Assembly: GCA_046154185.1 (NCBI GenBank) | Contig: JBJXGE010000004.1 | Span: 62,001 to 126,000, forward strand | Source: JBJXGE01 sp046154185 | Lineage (GTDB): Bacteria > Planctomycetota > UBA8108 > UBA1146 > JAJFFE01 | Length of the DNA: 64,000 nt | Direction of reading: 5' to 3' | Shown: positions 1-9,051 of the stretch, in pieces | How the letters are laid out: the number at the start of each line of letters is the position of its first letter | How positions within the stretch are numbered: position 1 is the stretch's first letter | Notes under the pieces: model-generated | Told to the model about the DNA's origin: nothing | What the model saw: only the letters and a program-made list of their open reading frames with translations | Database searches by the model: none | Program-made: the position numbers and the translations under genes

Positions 1-859
1 CACCGCGGTGCAGGGCGAGTTCGAGTGGTAAAGCGCGTACGCGCGGATCGGTGGGGCGCAGACGCAGCGCGTGGCGCATCGCGAGTTCGGCGGCTTCAAC
101 TCGGCCGGCCGCTAACTCGACTTCGAATCTAAGGACCTGGACATTGGCATTCGCTGGGGCTAGGTAGAGCGCGTCCTCGATATGTCGCGTTGCGCCAGCG
201 AGGTCACCTGCCTCGAGCAACCAAGCAGCAAGTCGTTGGTGTGCTTCAACGGAAGGTTCGCGTTGCAACAACGCCTCCAGTCGTTGGCGCGCGGCGGTCG
301 CGTCGCCGCGCGCGTGGCTGAGCGCAGCAACTAGATTCTCAATGTGCGGGTGTTGCGGTTCGGCCGCGAGAAGTGGCTTGGAGTTGGTGTCGACGTCGTC
401 GAGACGACCCAGATTCAGTAAGCACCTCGACGCCAAGATCACGAGTTCTGGACTCGCCGGATGTCGAGTTCGGGCAACCTGCATTAGCCGCAAGCGCTCC
501 GTCAAGTTCGACGCAACGAAATAACTCGCGAGATCCGCCAGTAATGAACCGGCAGCGCCGTCTCCGTCCAAGATGGCTCTTGCTCGCGACTCGTCGCCGT
601 CACGGGCGACCCGGACGAGCAGTTCAACAAGTTCGAGTTCCGGACGCTCGCGATTCAACAGAGCAAGACTTTCGTCGACCGCGCGTTGCCAGTCGCCCGA
701 GTCGATCGCCACCTCGATCGATCGACGATTCGCGGCGGTCAGGGGTGGCGCCAATCGATCCAAGCTTGGGGGCGGAGCGTCCCACGTAAATCCGGCAGCG
801 ATCAAGCTAAGGAGTGCGAGATACCGTGACACTCGAGTGCTGGAAAACGTTGCACGCAC
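1..859 (-). CDS. TPR-repeat protein, N-terminal part (3' end beyond window)
   Basis: Reading the minus strand, a frame stays open from a stop codon near position 982 to the left edge. The chosen start is GTG at 859, preceded by GAGGA seven bases upstream. The first ~30 residues have a basic segment and then a hydrophobic stretch (LALLSLIAAGF), which fits an uncleaved anchor or signal peptide. The visible 286 codons then show helical, Ala/Leu-rich repeats of about 34 residues (for example LEAGDLAGATRHIEDAL and LAAGRVEAAELAMRHAL) characteristic of tetratricopeptide repeats. TPR proteins are scaffolds for protein-protein contacts; the partner here is unknown. The gene is truncated by the window, so the C-terminal content and true length cannot be judged. 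Confidence 0.8.
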   Translation of the reverse strand, partial: MRATFSSTRVSRYLALLSLIAAGFTWDAPPPSLDRLAPPLTAANRRSIEVAIDSGDWQRAVDESLALLNRERPELELVELLVRVARDGDESRARAILDGDGAAGSLLADLASYFVASNLTERLRLMQVARTRHPASPELVILASRCLLNLGRLDDVDTNSKPLLAAEPQHPHIENLVAALSHARGDATAARQRLEALLQREPSVEAHQRLAAWLLEAGDLAGATRHIEDALYLAPANANVQVLRFEVELAAGRVEAAELAMRHALRLRPTDPRVRALPLELALHRG

Positions 860-1382
860 GTTTGGTTCCTCGACACAAAATTGGGCGTACACCTCAAATG
901 AGGTAGCCGGGTGAGCCGCCCGCGACCCGTCCTGTGGAAAATTCTGCCAGACTCCAGCTGCGGGATGCGGTCTCGAACGCTAGAATCCGCGCTGTGTAGA
1001 CCACCCTTCTGCCGAAAGCTCCGCAAGCATAGCGACTTGCGCCCGACCTCTTGCGATCGCGGTGGCGTCAAGCCGGCGTTGAAGCCGGCAAGAATTGGCT
1101 AATCGGCGCTGAGTGTTTGGCCAACGAACCGGAACTGCGGCTGCACAGGTGGGTTAATGTACACGGATTGACAGTAGGTCCAAGCCGAGAGTGGGAACTG
1201 TTTGAAGGATTTCCGACCTAAGACGAGGCCGGAAACGAACTGTGGAGCCCGGTGCATTCGTTTGCTAGAGTTGGCGGCGGTTTTGCTCGGATAAAAGCGC
1301 TAGTGCAACGAATCGCCCTCTGCGGACGTTTGAATCTGAGTCGGCGGAACTAGCGAAGAGTAGCGAGTTGGGAGGATTGATC
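860..1382. other. Intergenic region without a convincing gene
   Basis: Short frames on both strands lack ribosome binding sites and recognisable protein character. The region separates the divergent TPR gene (-) and the thioredoxin-fold gene (+) and should hold promoters for both. A TTGACA lies near 1167, but no matching -10 hexamer sits 16-18 bases downstream of it, so no promoter is called. Confidence 0.5.
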
Positions 1383-1751
1383 ATGGAGCGGATCAAGACC
1401 TACAGTGCGAATCAGGTGTCTGAGGCGATTGCGAAAAACTCAAGTTTGATGTTGGTACATTTTGGTTCGCCGCTCGCTTCGACCTGCGAGTTTGTTCGTC
1501 GGGAACTTGAACTTCTCGCCGACGAGTTTGAAGGTCGGATCCTGTTCGCCGAAGTGGAGCTGCCACTACAGGACCTGGAGTTGATCCACCGCTACGAGAT
1601 TGAGGACATTCCAACTCTGATCTTGTTCCTCGGCGACAAAGAAGTGGAACGACTGGATCAAGTGCTGGCGCCGGAAGAATTGCGCGAACTCCTGGAGTCC
1701 TCGGCGTCGTTTTACTCGCCGAACCCAACACCGGATGCGCCAGCGAGGTAA
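1383..1751 (+). CDS. Thioredoxin-fold protein lacking the CxxC active site
   Basis: This 122-aa protein has the thioredoxin pattern: a beta strand (LMLVHFGSP), a long helix, the strand FAEVEL, an IEDIPTLILF segment with the conserved cis-proline, then a strand and a C-terminal helix. Where thioredoxin has WCGPC this protein reads LASTC, so the nucleophilic first cysteine is replaced by alanine and only the resolving cysteine remains. It is therefore unlikely to be a dithiol reductase; a binding or chaperone role is more likely. Start chosen at ATG 1383 because GGAGG lies seven bases upstream; a TTG 15 bases further upstream is in frame but overlaps that ribosome binding site. It is monocistronic and followed by a strong terminator. 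Confidence 0.8.
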   Translation: MERIKTYSANQVSEAIAKNSSLMLVHFGSPLASTCEFVRRELELLADEFEGRILFAEVELPLQDLELIHRYEIEDIPTLILFLGDKEVERLDQVLAPEELRELLESSASFYSPNPTPDAPAR

Positions 1752-1904
1752 CAAGCCTGCGATCGCCGCGATCGAGAGGCGAGAATTGCCGGATCAAAAA
1801 AACCGGCGAACGGAGACCTGGAAACTCGGAAAGATCTGGTTAAGCTCTTTCCCTTGAACATTGCCACACATACTCCTTCCCACATTGCCCCACCTCAGAG
1901 CCCA

Positions 1905-1951
1905 AGGGGCGTTCCTGGCATCCTCTGCCAAGAACGCCCCTAATTTTTTTT
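1905..1951 (+). terminator. Rho-independent terminator
   Basis: GGGGCGTTC (1906-1914) pairs with GAACGCCCC (1932-1940). An inner TGGCA/TGCCA stem and a short loop complete the hairpin, which is followed by TAATTTTTTTT. Orientation fits termination of the thioredoxin-fold gene. Confidence 0.88.
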
Positions 1952-2002
1952 AGGCGTGCTGCCGCAGCGCGATTTTTTTGGGGGTGCCGTCCGGGGCATG
2001 CC

Positions 2003-3415
2003 TCAGCGCGGCAACGATGCGCGGACGAGTTCGATGTATTCCTCGAGCTTCGCAAATTGCTTCGTGAGATCGTGCTCGCGCATCGCGAATGGACTCTTGA
2101 AGTAAGCGGACAGATGTGGCTGCGGTCCTGATTCGCCGCGGGCATGTGCGAGTGCGAGGAACCGCACCAGGTCGAGCACCAACGGTGCTGCGAGTACTGA
2201 GTCGCATCCTTGCCACACGAACTGCATGACCATGCGATTGCCGAGGAATCCCTCGAAATGAATATGGTCCCACGCCGTTTTCCAATCGTTGAGGCTCGGG
2301 ACGTAGTCGATGCCAACATGCGTGTGGAGTGGATAGCCGAGTTGCTCGTGCAGCAACTTGTCCTTTGTGTCGGTTTTCGATTTCTTGTTCTCCGCGTCGG
2401 CGAGGACGAGTCCGTCGCGATCACCGAGAATGTTGTAGCCCTGCCAGCTCAACACGCGCAGTTGCCGCATTCGAAACATCGGCGCCAATGTGGACTTCAC
2501 CAAGGTTTCGCCGGTCTTACCGTCCGATCCCATGAAAGGCAAACGCGCGGCCGTGAACATCTCGGCAATGCCGGGGAGTAACGCCGCTGGAGATGGCGTG
2601 AAATTTAGATACGGACAGCCGCAGCGAGCGGCCGCGATCGCGTACAGTGAACTCGCGCGCAAGTAGGACGTCGCAGGCGCGCCGGTTCTTGGTGGTGACT
2701 CAAGTAGCTTCTCGATTCCGGCGGCGCTGTTTTGCAGCGGACTGTGATCGACCGGCGGCTCGGTCGACGCGAGGTTGACGACGACGACTCGCTCGAGCTG
2801 GTGGGTTTGCGCGAACTCGCGGAGGTCGGACGCGATCCGATCGACCACCGCGCGAGCGCGGGGCGGCGAGCCGGCGCCGGTTGGCTCACTCAGACTGGTC
2901 GAGAGCGCTTCGATTGCCCGACCGCTGTGATACAAGACGCCCGGCCGAAAGTTCGTCTCGAGTGCGCGCAGTTGTGCGTCAAGTGCATCTAGCCACTCGC
3001 GGCGCAGAGTTCCAATTTCGCGGTAGAGTTGCTCTGCGCTTTCGCGCACTGTCATGGTGCGAATATCGTGTCCGCCAAATACGAGCGCATCGAGCGCGGT
3101 GAGTGGCAGCCCGCGACATTCCTCGGCGGCGGTGAGCATTCCGATCGGGCGCGCGAGTCCCGCGCAAACAGCCAACGAGCCGACGATGACGGTCGTCGCG
3201 ACTCCGCCTTTTGCGCCGACTAACCACACGCCGGTGCGTGGCATCGAGCCGAGAGAAGATGGTTCGGCTGAGGCGGCCGACGTCGGCGAATGCGCTTTGG
3301 TCAAATCGGTGCTGTCGTCGGGACTAAGGTTGAGTCCGTGTGTTGCTGGCGGCAAGACCGTGCGAAAGCGCGGGTAATTCAACTGGTACGCCAGCGCAGC
3401 CAAGTCTAGTCTCAT
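2003..3415 (-). CDS. ino1: myo-Inositol-1-phosphate (inositol-3-phosphate) synthase
   Basis: Converts D-glucose 6-phosphate to 1D-myo-inositol 3-phosphate with tightly bound NAD+ (EC 5.5.1.4), the committed step of de novo inositol synthesis in the cytosol. The 470-aa protein has a Rossmann glycine motif (GVWLVGAKGG, residues 62-71), the family signature NFTPSPAALLPG (271-282), GSDGKTGET (296-304) and, further on, VPSLNDWKTAWDHIHFEGF, all hallmarks of the INO1 family. The ~55 residues before the Rossmann fold are low-complexity and could be an overextended N-terminus. It stands alone, divergent from lnt. Inositol supplied by it may feed phosphatidylinositol or soluble inositol solutes; nothing next to it decides between these. 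Confidence 0.95.
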   Translation of the reverse strand: MRLDLAALAYQLNYPRFRTVLPPATHGLNLSPDDSTDLTKAHSPTSAASAEPSSLGSMPRTGVWLVGAKGGVATTVIVGSLAVCAGLARPIGMLTAAEECRGLPLTALDALVFGGHDIRTMTVRESAEQLYREIGTLRREWLDALDAQLRALETNFRPGVLYHSGRAIEALSTSLSEPTGAGSPPRARAVVDRIASDLREFAQTHQLERVVVVNLASTEPPVDHSPLQNSAAGIEKLLESPPRTGAPATSYLRASSLYAIAAARCGCPYLNFTPSPAALLPGIAEMFTAARLPFMGSDGKTGETLVKSTLAPMFRMRQLRVLSWQGYNILGDRDGLVLADAENKKSKTDTKDKLLHEQLGYPLHTHVGIDYVPSLNDWKTAWDHIHFEGFLGNRMVMQFVWQGCDSVLAAPLVLDLVRFLALAHARGESGPQPHLSAYFKSPFAMREHDLTKQFAKLEEYIELVRASLPR

Positions 3416-3479
3416 GCTTTCGGACTGGCAAGCGGGCGGACTGTCTGTCGCCCGCTCGATTTGGCGGTGACCGTTACCA

Positions 3480-5129
3480 ATGCGCGAGAGGCTGCTTTTG
3501 CGGGCCGTCGTGACTTTTCCATTTCGAATTGCGAGGCGCCTATGGATGGAGCTCTTCCAACCGCGGACGTGGCTCGGGATCGGAGGCGCCTGTGCGTTCG
3601 TGTTGGCGCATCCGCCGTTCGGGCTTTGGCCGCTTATTTTTCCAGCGCTCGCGTTGATGCTCGCAGCAGTTAAATGTGCGGATGATCGCGGAGCTTGGTC
3701 ACGCGGTTACTTGATGGGACTTGTCATCGAGGGGGGTGGGACTTACTGGCTCGCCCAAACCGTCGCCGACTTTCAGCGCATCTTCGTCGCGCGTGGCGCA
3801 ACGGACTCCGGCGCCGCGTGGGTCATGGGACTGCTCGCGTTCGCGGCGTGGCTGTTGCCGAACGCGCTGCTCTGGTCGCTTTGGGCCGTCGCGAGCGCGC
3901 AGGCGGAACGCTCGCGATTCGCGACTTGGCGCTGGTGCGGCGCCGCATTCGCATTGCTCTGCCTCGATCGGTACTTTCCACGCATCTTTTCGTGGCACTG
4001 CGGCGCAGCGTTCGGCGGTAGCTCGACGATGGCCCAGCTCTCATGGTGGACCGGCCTGGCTGGACTCACATTACCCACGATGTTGTTAGCGACGGCGCTC
4101 CTGCGATGGGTCACCCGTTGGCGCGACGCGAGCTGGATGAGCCGTACTCGACTTGGCGTCGTCATCGCCATCGCGTTTCTGTCGTGGTGGGGCATCGGCA
4201 TAGCGCGACTGAGCAGTGCTCCGCCCGAGTCGGAACGACTCCGCGTTGGTTATCTCCAGCCGTTCATTCCACTCGAACGCAAGCACGGCGAATCGATCGA
4301 TGAGGCGCGACAGTTGCTGCTGGACCTGCTGCGTTCGAGCCGCGAACTCGTCCTGCGTGAGCAGACGGCGGTCGTTGTGTGGCCCGAAGGAATGATCGAG
4401 GAATGGAAACTCGGCGCGCATTTGGATTCGACCGCGTTTAGTCGACTGCTCGCGGAAGTCGGCGCGCCACTGATCATCGGGGTCGGCTCAGCACTTGAAG
4501 ATAAACGACCCGTCAATCGCGCCTACTTTCTCGATCCAGTCGCGCAGACGTCGATCCGGTATGACAAGCGCCACTTGCTCGCGTTCGGTGAGCGCTTCCC
4601 GGGCCGCGGATTCTTCGAGTCGCTCGGACTCGAGCTTCCGATCGACTTCGCACCCGGTACCGAAATTCCGACCTTCTCCATCGCAGGCATCGAGGCGGGT
4701 GTGAGCATCTGCTACGAGGGAATTCTCGCGGGCACCGCGCGCGAGCTGAGTGACCGCGGCGCGCGCCTGCACATCAATCTCACCGAAGATCTTTGGTATG
4801 GGTCTTCCGGCGCGCCCTATCAGCATCTCAATCTCACTGCATTGCGAGCGCTCGAGTCGGGCTTGCCGGTCGTTCGCGTTACCAATGGTGGTATTAGTTG
4901 CTGGATCGATTGGGCCGGGCGACGACACGACGTTGTACCGCTCTTGACGCGGGGCACCGGCGTTTTTGATGTGGAGATTTTGAAGCGCCAGACCGCACGG
5001 CCTGGCTCTCAAACGTTCGTGAGCGAGGTTCTGCCACTCTTCTGGATCGTGATCGCGTTGACGAGTCTGGTGATTCGCGTCGCCCAGGCGCGTCGGACTT
5101 CGCTGCGCGATGGGGTTGCATCGAAATAA
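3480..5129 (+). CDS. lnt: Apolipoprotein N-acyltransferase
   Basis: Transfers an acyl chain from phospholipid to the N-terminal cysteine of diacylglyceryl-apolipoproteins in the inner membrane, the last step of lipoprotein maturation. About 549 aa: an N-terminal half with six or more membrane segments (residues ~30-245) and a C-terminal nitrilase-like domain (~255-500). The Glu-Lys-Cys catalytic triad is visible as E303 in WPEG, K363 in YDKRHL and C411 in SICYEG, and a last membrane helix lies near 515-535. A start at ATG 3546, with GAGG upstream, would also keep every domain. Mature triacylated lipoproteins imply a Gram-negative envelope, in line with the lipoproteins encoded at 25.5 and 60.8 kb. 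Confidence 0.93.
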   Translation: MRERLLLRAVVTFPFRIARRLWMELFQPRTWLGIGGACAFVLAHPPFGLWPLIFPALALMLAAVKCADDRGAWSRGYLMGLVIEGGGTYWLAQTVADFQRIFVARGATDSGAAWVMGLLAFAAWLLPNALLWSLWAVASAQAERSRFATWRWCGAAFALLCLDRYFPRIFSWHCGAAFGGSSTMAQLSWWTGLAGLTLPTMLLATALLRWVTRWRDASWMSRTRLGVVIAIAFLSWWGIGIARLSSAPPESERLRVGYLQPFIPLERKHGESIDEARQLLLDLLRSSRELVLREQTAVVVWPEGMIEEWKLGAHLDSTAFSRLLAEVGAPLIIGVGSALEDKRPVNRAYFLDPVAQTSIRYDKRHLLAFGERFPGRGFFESLGLELPIDFAPGTEIPTFSIAGIEAGVSICYEGILAGTARELSDRGARLHINLTEDLWYGSSGAPYQHLNLTALRALESGLPVVRVTNGGISCWIDWAGRRHDVVPLLTRGTGVFDVEILKRQTARPGSQTFVSEVLPLFWIVIALTSLVIRVAQARRTSLRDGVASK

Positions 5130-5318
5130 GACACGCCGCGACGCGTGAATGCGCGATTACGCTTCGCGGGCGCAGCTCGGTAGATTCCGCCGCGGTCGCT
5201 GAACAACTTCGTTAGGCAAGGATTGAGCGTCGGTTAGCGGCGAACCATGCCAGGCCGCTCGAGCCACGAGCGCATAGGCACGGGTTTTGATCTTGTTCTG
5301 CCGCACCTCCTTACGAAG

Positions 5319-5358
5319 AGCTTCTGAGGGCCTCGGTCCTCAGGAGCTTTTTTATTTT
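5319..5358 (+). terminator. Rho-independent terminator after lnt
   Basis: AGCTTCTGAGG (5319-5329) pairs with CCTCAGGAGCT (5338-5348) with a single T-G wobble, followed by TTTTTTATTTT. It ends lnt transcription before the rpoN promoter. Confidence 0.88.
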
Positions 5359-5462
5359 CCGAATCGACGCGCTTGCCGTTTTCTCGCACGGCGTATTGGG
5401 ATTGGGCTGACGCTGCACGCGCAAAAACTTCGCCACTCGTCGCGTTGGGTCGTTCTATCCCA

Positions 5463-5491
5463 TTGACAGCCCGGAGCCTCGTCTCTATACT
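5463..5491 (+). promoter_or_regulatory. Sigma-70-type promoter of rpoN
   Basis: TTGACA (5463-5468), a 17-base spacer, then TATACT (5486-5491): a perfect -35, optimal spacing and a -10 one base off consensus. Start of transcription expected near 5498, giving a leader of about 115 bases before rpoN. It lies just after the lnt terminator and has no competing gene. Confidence 0.85.
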
Positions 5492-5614
5492 CCCGCACTT
5501 AGTCGTGATTTCATATAGCCTTACAGAGCCTGGCGTCCATCCTGAGGAGGCCGTGGCAGAGCGCGCGTCGAATCGGACGAGCGCTCGTCGGTGCGAGCAC
5601 GAAAGGTCGATGCC

Positions 5615-7324
5615 TTGAGGATGGAGATTGGGCTAGTTCAGAACCTCGCCCAAAAGCAGGTGCTGTCTCCCCAGATGATCCAGTCGATGGAGATTCTGGT
5701 CCTCAACTCGCAGCAGCTCGAAGAGCGCATCGAACAGGAGCTGGAAACCAACGTTGCGCTGGAGCGAATCGAGACCGGTGACGACGCCGTCAGCGCGGAA
5801 ACCCTCGATATCTCGACGCAAGTCGAGCGGAGTGCAGCGGCGCAAAGCACGCATGAAGTGGATCCGGTTGCGGCTGATGAGATCGACTTGCTGCGGGAGC
5901 GTTACGAGCATTTGGCGGAGCTTCAGTCTTTCGATCGAGCCAGCGCGCCGGGCCGAGTCGGCGCCAGCGGCGACGGCGAGGACGACAAGTTTGAGGCGCT
6001 GCAAAACACTTCCGGCCGGTCTCAGTCGCTACAACAGTCTCTGATTGAACAACTGCGACTCCGAACGCTCGAAGCGAATCGCCGAGACGCACTTCCCGCC
6101 GCGGAAACCGCCGCGGTAGATGTTCGCGCGGCGGGCCACGAGGCGAACGGCGAGACGGCGCCAGCTATCTCGTCGGCCGATCCGAGCCAACGTCTCACCG
6201 ATGATGAGTACGAGCGTTTCGACGCGACGCTCGAAGCGAACCGGCAGTATCTGTTGTGCCTCGAGATCATCTACAGTCTCGATCAGCGCGGCTTCATGCT
6301 CTATCCACTCGAAGAGATTCACCGGTCGCTCAATCAAGTTCGGACCACCCCGCCGCCATCCGCGAACGGTCTGGGCGACGATCTTGGTTCGTTGATCGCG
6401 CCGCCGGTCAGCGTCGAAGAGCTCGACGCGGCCGCAATGGTTGTGCAGAGCCTCGATCCACCCGGCGTCGGCGCGGCCGATCTCACTCACTGCCTGCTTT
6501 TGCAGCTTGATCGCGATGGCGACGACTACCCGCTTGAACGCGAGATCATTCGCCACCACCTCAAAGACATCGCGAAAAATCGATTGCCGCAGGTCGCCAA
6601 GGCGACCGGTCGCACCTTGGAAGATGTGAAGGACGCGGTCGAGATAATCGGCAAGCTCAATCCCAATCCCGGTCGAGATTTTGCCGATCAGGACAACGCA
6701 TACGTGAAGCCGGACGTCATTATCGAGGAAGTGGATGGCGTCTACAAAGTCGTGGTTGAAGACTCCTACTTGCCGCGAGTGCGGATTTCGCCCTTCTATC
6801 GCACATTGCTGGAGCAGTCGCGCAAGGACCCCGAGATTCGCAAGTACATCAAGAGCAAGATCGACAATGCCGAGTGGTTGATGCATGCGCTCCAACAGCG
6901 GAATTCGACGCTGCAGCGGGTCGCGCAAGAAGTCGTCAAGCACCAGCAAGATTTCTTCAGCAAGGGACCGCGGTATTTGCGCCCGCTGAAGATGCAAGAC
7001 ATCGCGGACAAGATCGGCGTCAATGTATCGACCGTCAGCCGAGCGATCTCCGGCAAGTACTTTCAATCGCCGGACACCATCAAAGATTTGAAGTTTCTAT
7101 TTACGAGCGGCACGACGCTCGAGGATGGTTCGACCGAGTCACGCGACAGCGTGATCATGCGGATCAAGGATTTGTTGGCAAAGGAAGACACGCGCAAGCC
7201 GATGTCTGATTCCAAGATCGTCAAGTTGCTTTCGAAGGGTGGCATCAACATTTCGCGGCGCACGGTGACTAAGTATCGTGAGGCCGAGCGAATCCCATCC
7301 TCGCGAGAGCGGCGGCAATTCTGA
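5615..7324 (+). CDS. rpoN: RNA polymerase sigma-54 factor
   Basis: Directs RNA polymerase to -24/-12 promoters that need enhancer-binding AAA+ activators. The glutamine/leucine-rich region I is at the N-terminus (LSPQMIQSMEIL), followed by an acidic linker longer than usual (total ~569 aa against ~480 for most homologues), the core-binding domain, a helix-turn-helix (MQDIADKIGVNVSTVSRAI) and, near the C-terminus, the RpoN box (RRTVTKYRE) that reads the -24 element. The start is uncertain: TTG 5615 has AAAGG eight bases upstream, ATG 5621 is two codons further on, and GTG 5591 has no ribosome binding site. It has its own strong promoter and is followed by the Gld-like ABC genes without an evident terminator. 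Confidence 0.95.
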   Translation: MRMEIGLVQNLAQKQVLSPQMIQSMEILVLNSQQLEERIEQELETNVALERIETGDDAVSAETLDISTQVERSAAAQSTHEVDPVAADEIDLLRERYEHLAELQSFDRASAPGRVGASGDGEDDKFEALQNTSGRSQSLQQSLIEQLRLRTLEANRRDALPAAETAAVDVRAAGHEANGETAPAISSADPSQRLTDDEYERFDATLEANRQYLLCLEIIYSLDQRGFMLYPLEEIHRSLNQVRTTPPPSANGLGDDLGSLIAPPVSVEELDAAAMVVQSLDPPGVGAADLTHCLLLQLDRDGDDYPLEREIIRHHLKDIAKNRLPQVAKATGRTLEDVKDAVEIIGKLNPNPGRDFADQDNAYVKPDVIIEEVDGVYKVVVEDSYLPRVRISPFYRTLLEQSRKDPEIRKYIKSKIDNAEWLMHALQQRNSTLQRVAQEVVKHQQDFFSKGPRYLRPLKMQDIADKIGVNVSTVSRAISGKYFQSPDTIKDLKFLFTSGTTLEDGSTESRDSVIMRIKDLLAKEDTRKPMSDSKIVKLLSKGGINISRRTVTKYREAERIPSSRERRQF

Positions 7325-7390
7325 GTTTTTTCGAGGGTCCCAGGCTCCGGTCAAGTTTCCTTGTCGTCGTGGCCCAGCCAATCGGATGAA

Positions 7391-8320
7391 ATGATCGAAG
7401 TTCACGATCTTCGCAAAAGTTTTGGGCGGCATCTTGCGCTTCGCGGCGTGAGTTTCACGGTGCCACGCGGACAGATCGCGGGGTTTCTCGGGCCGAATGG
7501 CGCCGGCAAGACGACCACGATGCGAATTCTCGCGGGGAGTCTTCCCGTCGATCAGGGACGAGCGTGCGTCGCCGGATTCGACGTCGCACGTGATCCGGCG
7601 CAGGTCCAGAAGCGGCTCGGTTTCTTGCCGGAGTCCGTGCCTGTGTATGCTGAGCTTCGGTTGCGCGAGTACTTGGCGTTTCGCGCCCTCGTGAAGGGGA
7701 TTCCGGGTCGTCGGCGCGCGGCGCGAATCGATGCAGTCATCGAGAGTTGTGGGCTAAAGGGCGCTGAGCGCAAGCTATTGGGCGCCCTCTCGCGGGGCTT
7801 TCGCCAACGTGTCGGCTTGGCCGATGCGCTGCTGAGCGATCCCGAGGTGTTGATACTCGACGAGCCGACCGCGGGCCTCGATCCACGCCAGGTGGCAGAA
7901 GTTCGCAATCTGATCACTGGTTTTCGCGGTCAACGCACCGTGTTGTTGTCGAGCCATCAGCTCGGCGAAATCGAGCAAGTGTGCGATCAAATAGTGATCG
8001 TCGCGGCGGGCAGAGTCTGTGCGCGCGAATCGCGCCAACGCTGGGCGCAGCTCGCGGTCGGGGCTGGGCGGTTACGGCTCGTTATCGCCCAGCCGCCCGC
8101 AGATGTGCAGAGCGCTCTCGGCGCGTTGCCCAGTGTCGAATCCGTGACACCGACCTGCGATGGTTTCAATATTCAATCGCGTGACGATGCGCGCGGTGCA
8201 GTTTTTGAGCTGGCGAAGCAGCGCGGCTGGCGGCTCTTGGAGCTTTCTAGTCAAGGCCTTGAAGATTACTACTTGCGCGTGACCGCGGCGGCAGAATTTG
8301 ACTTTGAGGAGAAGTCGTGA
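7391..8320 (+). CDS. ABC transporter ATP-binding protein (GldA type)
   Basis: Nucleotide-binding subunit of an ABC-2-type exporter. Walker A GPNGAGKT is at residues 34-41, the signature is LSRGFRQR (133-140; the second Gly of LSGG is Arg), Walker B LILDEPT at 154-160, then the D-loop and an H-loop in SSHQL. The first 220 residues are the ATPase and the last ~90 the accessory domain typical of GldA/NatA-like proteins. Start at ATG 7391, where homology begins; an in-frame TTG at 7361 is less likely. Its TGA overlaps the permease start by four bases (GTGA). Together with the permease, GldG-like and DUF4340 genes it matches the arrangement first known from Bacteroidetes gliding motility, though such clusters also occur in non-gliding bacteria. 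Confidence 0.93.
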   Translation: MIEVHDLRKSFGRHLALRGVSFTVPRGQIAGFLGPNGAGKTTTMRILAGSLPVDQGRACVAGFDVARDPAQVQKRLGFLPESVPVYAELRLREYLAFRALVKGIPGRRRAARIDAVIESCGLKGAERKLLGALSRGFRQRVGLADALLSDPEVLILDEPTAGLDPRQVAEVRNLITGFRGQRTVLLSSHQLGEIEQVCDQIVIVAAGRVCARESRQRWAQLAVGAGRLRLVIAQPPADVQSALGALPSVESVTPTCDGFNIQSRDDARGAVFELAKQRGWRLLELSSQGLEDYYLRVTAAAEFDFEEKS

Positions 8321-9051
8321 AGTTGCTCGGGATCGTGCGCAAGGAGCTCCTGTCGCTGTTCGTTTCGCCGCTCGCGTTTGTGACGCTATTTGTGTTTTTG
8401 TTCGTGAACGGTTTGTTCTTCTACAATTTTCTGCGGTTGTTCGAAGGTAATCTCGAGTTCTTGATTCAGCGTCAGTTTGGCGGCGATATGAGTTTTTGGT
8501 TGTTTGCGCTCTTACTGCCGCCACTGCTCACAATGCGGAGTTTTGCCGAGGAGACGCGTGCCGGCAGCTATGAGCTGCTGATCACAAGTGGCATCGGGGA
8601 GGTCCGACTCGTCATTGCCAAGTTTCTGTCGGCCTGGATTTTCTTCGTATTCCTGTGGCTCGCGACCGGGCCGATTTACCTGCTCATTGCCAGCGTCGGT
8701 GATGTGGACTGGGGTGTGATGTTGGCGCTGTTCGTCGGGCTCGTAGCGCTCGGCGCGCTGTTCACGAGCGTCGGCATCTTCGCATCGACCATTACGCAGT
8801 ACCAATTGTTGTCAGCGATCGCGGCGTTTGTCATCAACCTGTTGATATTCAGCACGAGCTTTTTTGGCAACTTTTTGATGGTCGGCGATTGGCGGTTGCG
8901 AATCGTCGACTATGTGAGTCCGTTGCATCATTTCGGCGAGGATTTCACGCAGGGCGTCATCGACGCGCGCTACTTGGTTTACTACACGACGCTAGCGGGG
9001 TTCTTCTTATTTCTGGCAGTCAAGAATCTCGAGCGGAGGCGCTGGTGGTGA
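8317..9051 (+). CDS. ABC-2 type permease (GldF-like)
   Basis: A 244-aa integral membrane protein with six predicted transmembrane helices, beginning near residue 15 (LAFVTLFVFLFVNGLFFY) and ending near 230. The conserved MRSFAEETRAGSYELL stretch after the second helix is typical of the ABC-2/GldF family. GTG start overlaps the ATPase stop (GTGA) with GAGGAG six bases upstream. Its own TGA overlaps the next gene by one base. With the ATPase it should form the membrane part of an export complex in the cytoplasmic membrane; the substrate is unknown. Confidence 0.9.
   Translation: MKLLGIVRKELLSLFVSPLAFVTLFVFLFVNGLFFYNFLRLFEGNLEFLIQRQFGGDMSFWLFALLLPPLLTMRSFAEETRAGSYELLITSGIGEVRLVIAKFLSAWIFFVFLWLATGPIYLLIASVGDVDWGVMLALFVGLVALGALFTSVGIFASTITQYQLLSAIAAFVINLLIFSTSFFGNFLMVGDWRLRIVDYVSPLHHFGEDFTQGVIDARYLVYYTTLAGFFLFLAVKNLERRRWW

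Larger units (their letters stand above)
5130..5590. other. Intergenic region with terminator and promoter, no protein gene
   Basis: Between lnt and rpoN. It holds an intrinsic terminator (5319-5358), a sequence identical to the 16S anti-Shine-Dalgarno core (CACCTCCTTA, 5304-5313) just before that hairpin, and a near-consensus sigma-70 promoter (5463-5491). The ~190 bases before the terminator have no ribosome binding site plus frame worth calling; they may be lnt 3' UTR or a small RNA. Confidence 0.5.

Noticed and set aside
373..914. + strand frames at the left edge
   Set aside because: The minus strand here encodes a TPR protein that explains the open frames.
6029..7066. 345-residue antisense frame over rpoN
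   Set aside because: Sense gene has an unambiguous sigma-54 C-terminus; the antisense product has no recognisable character.
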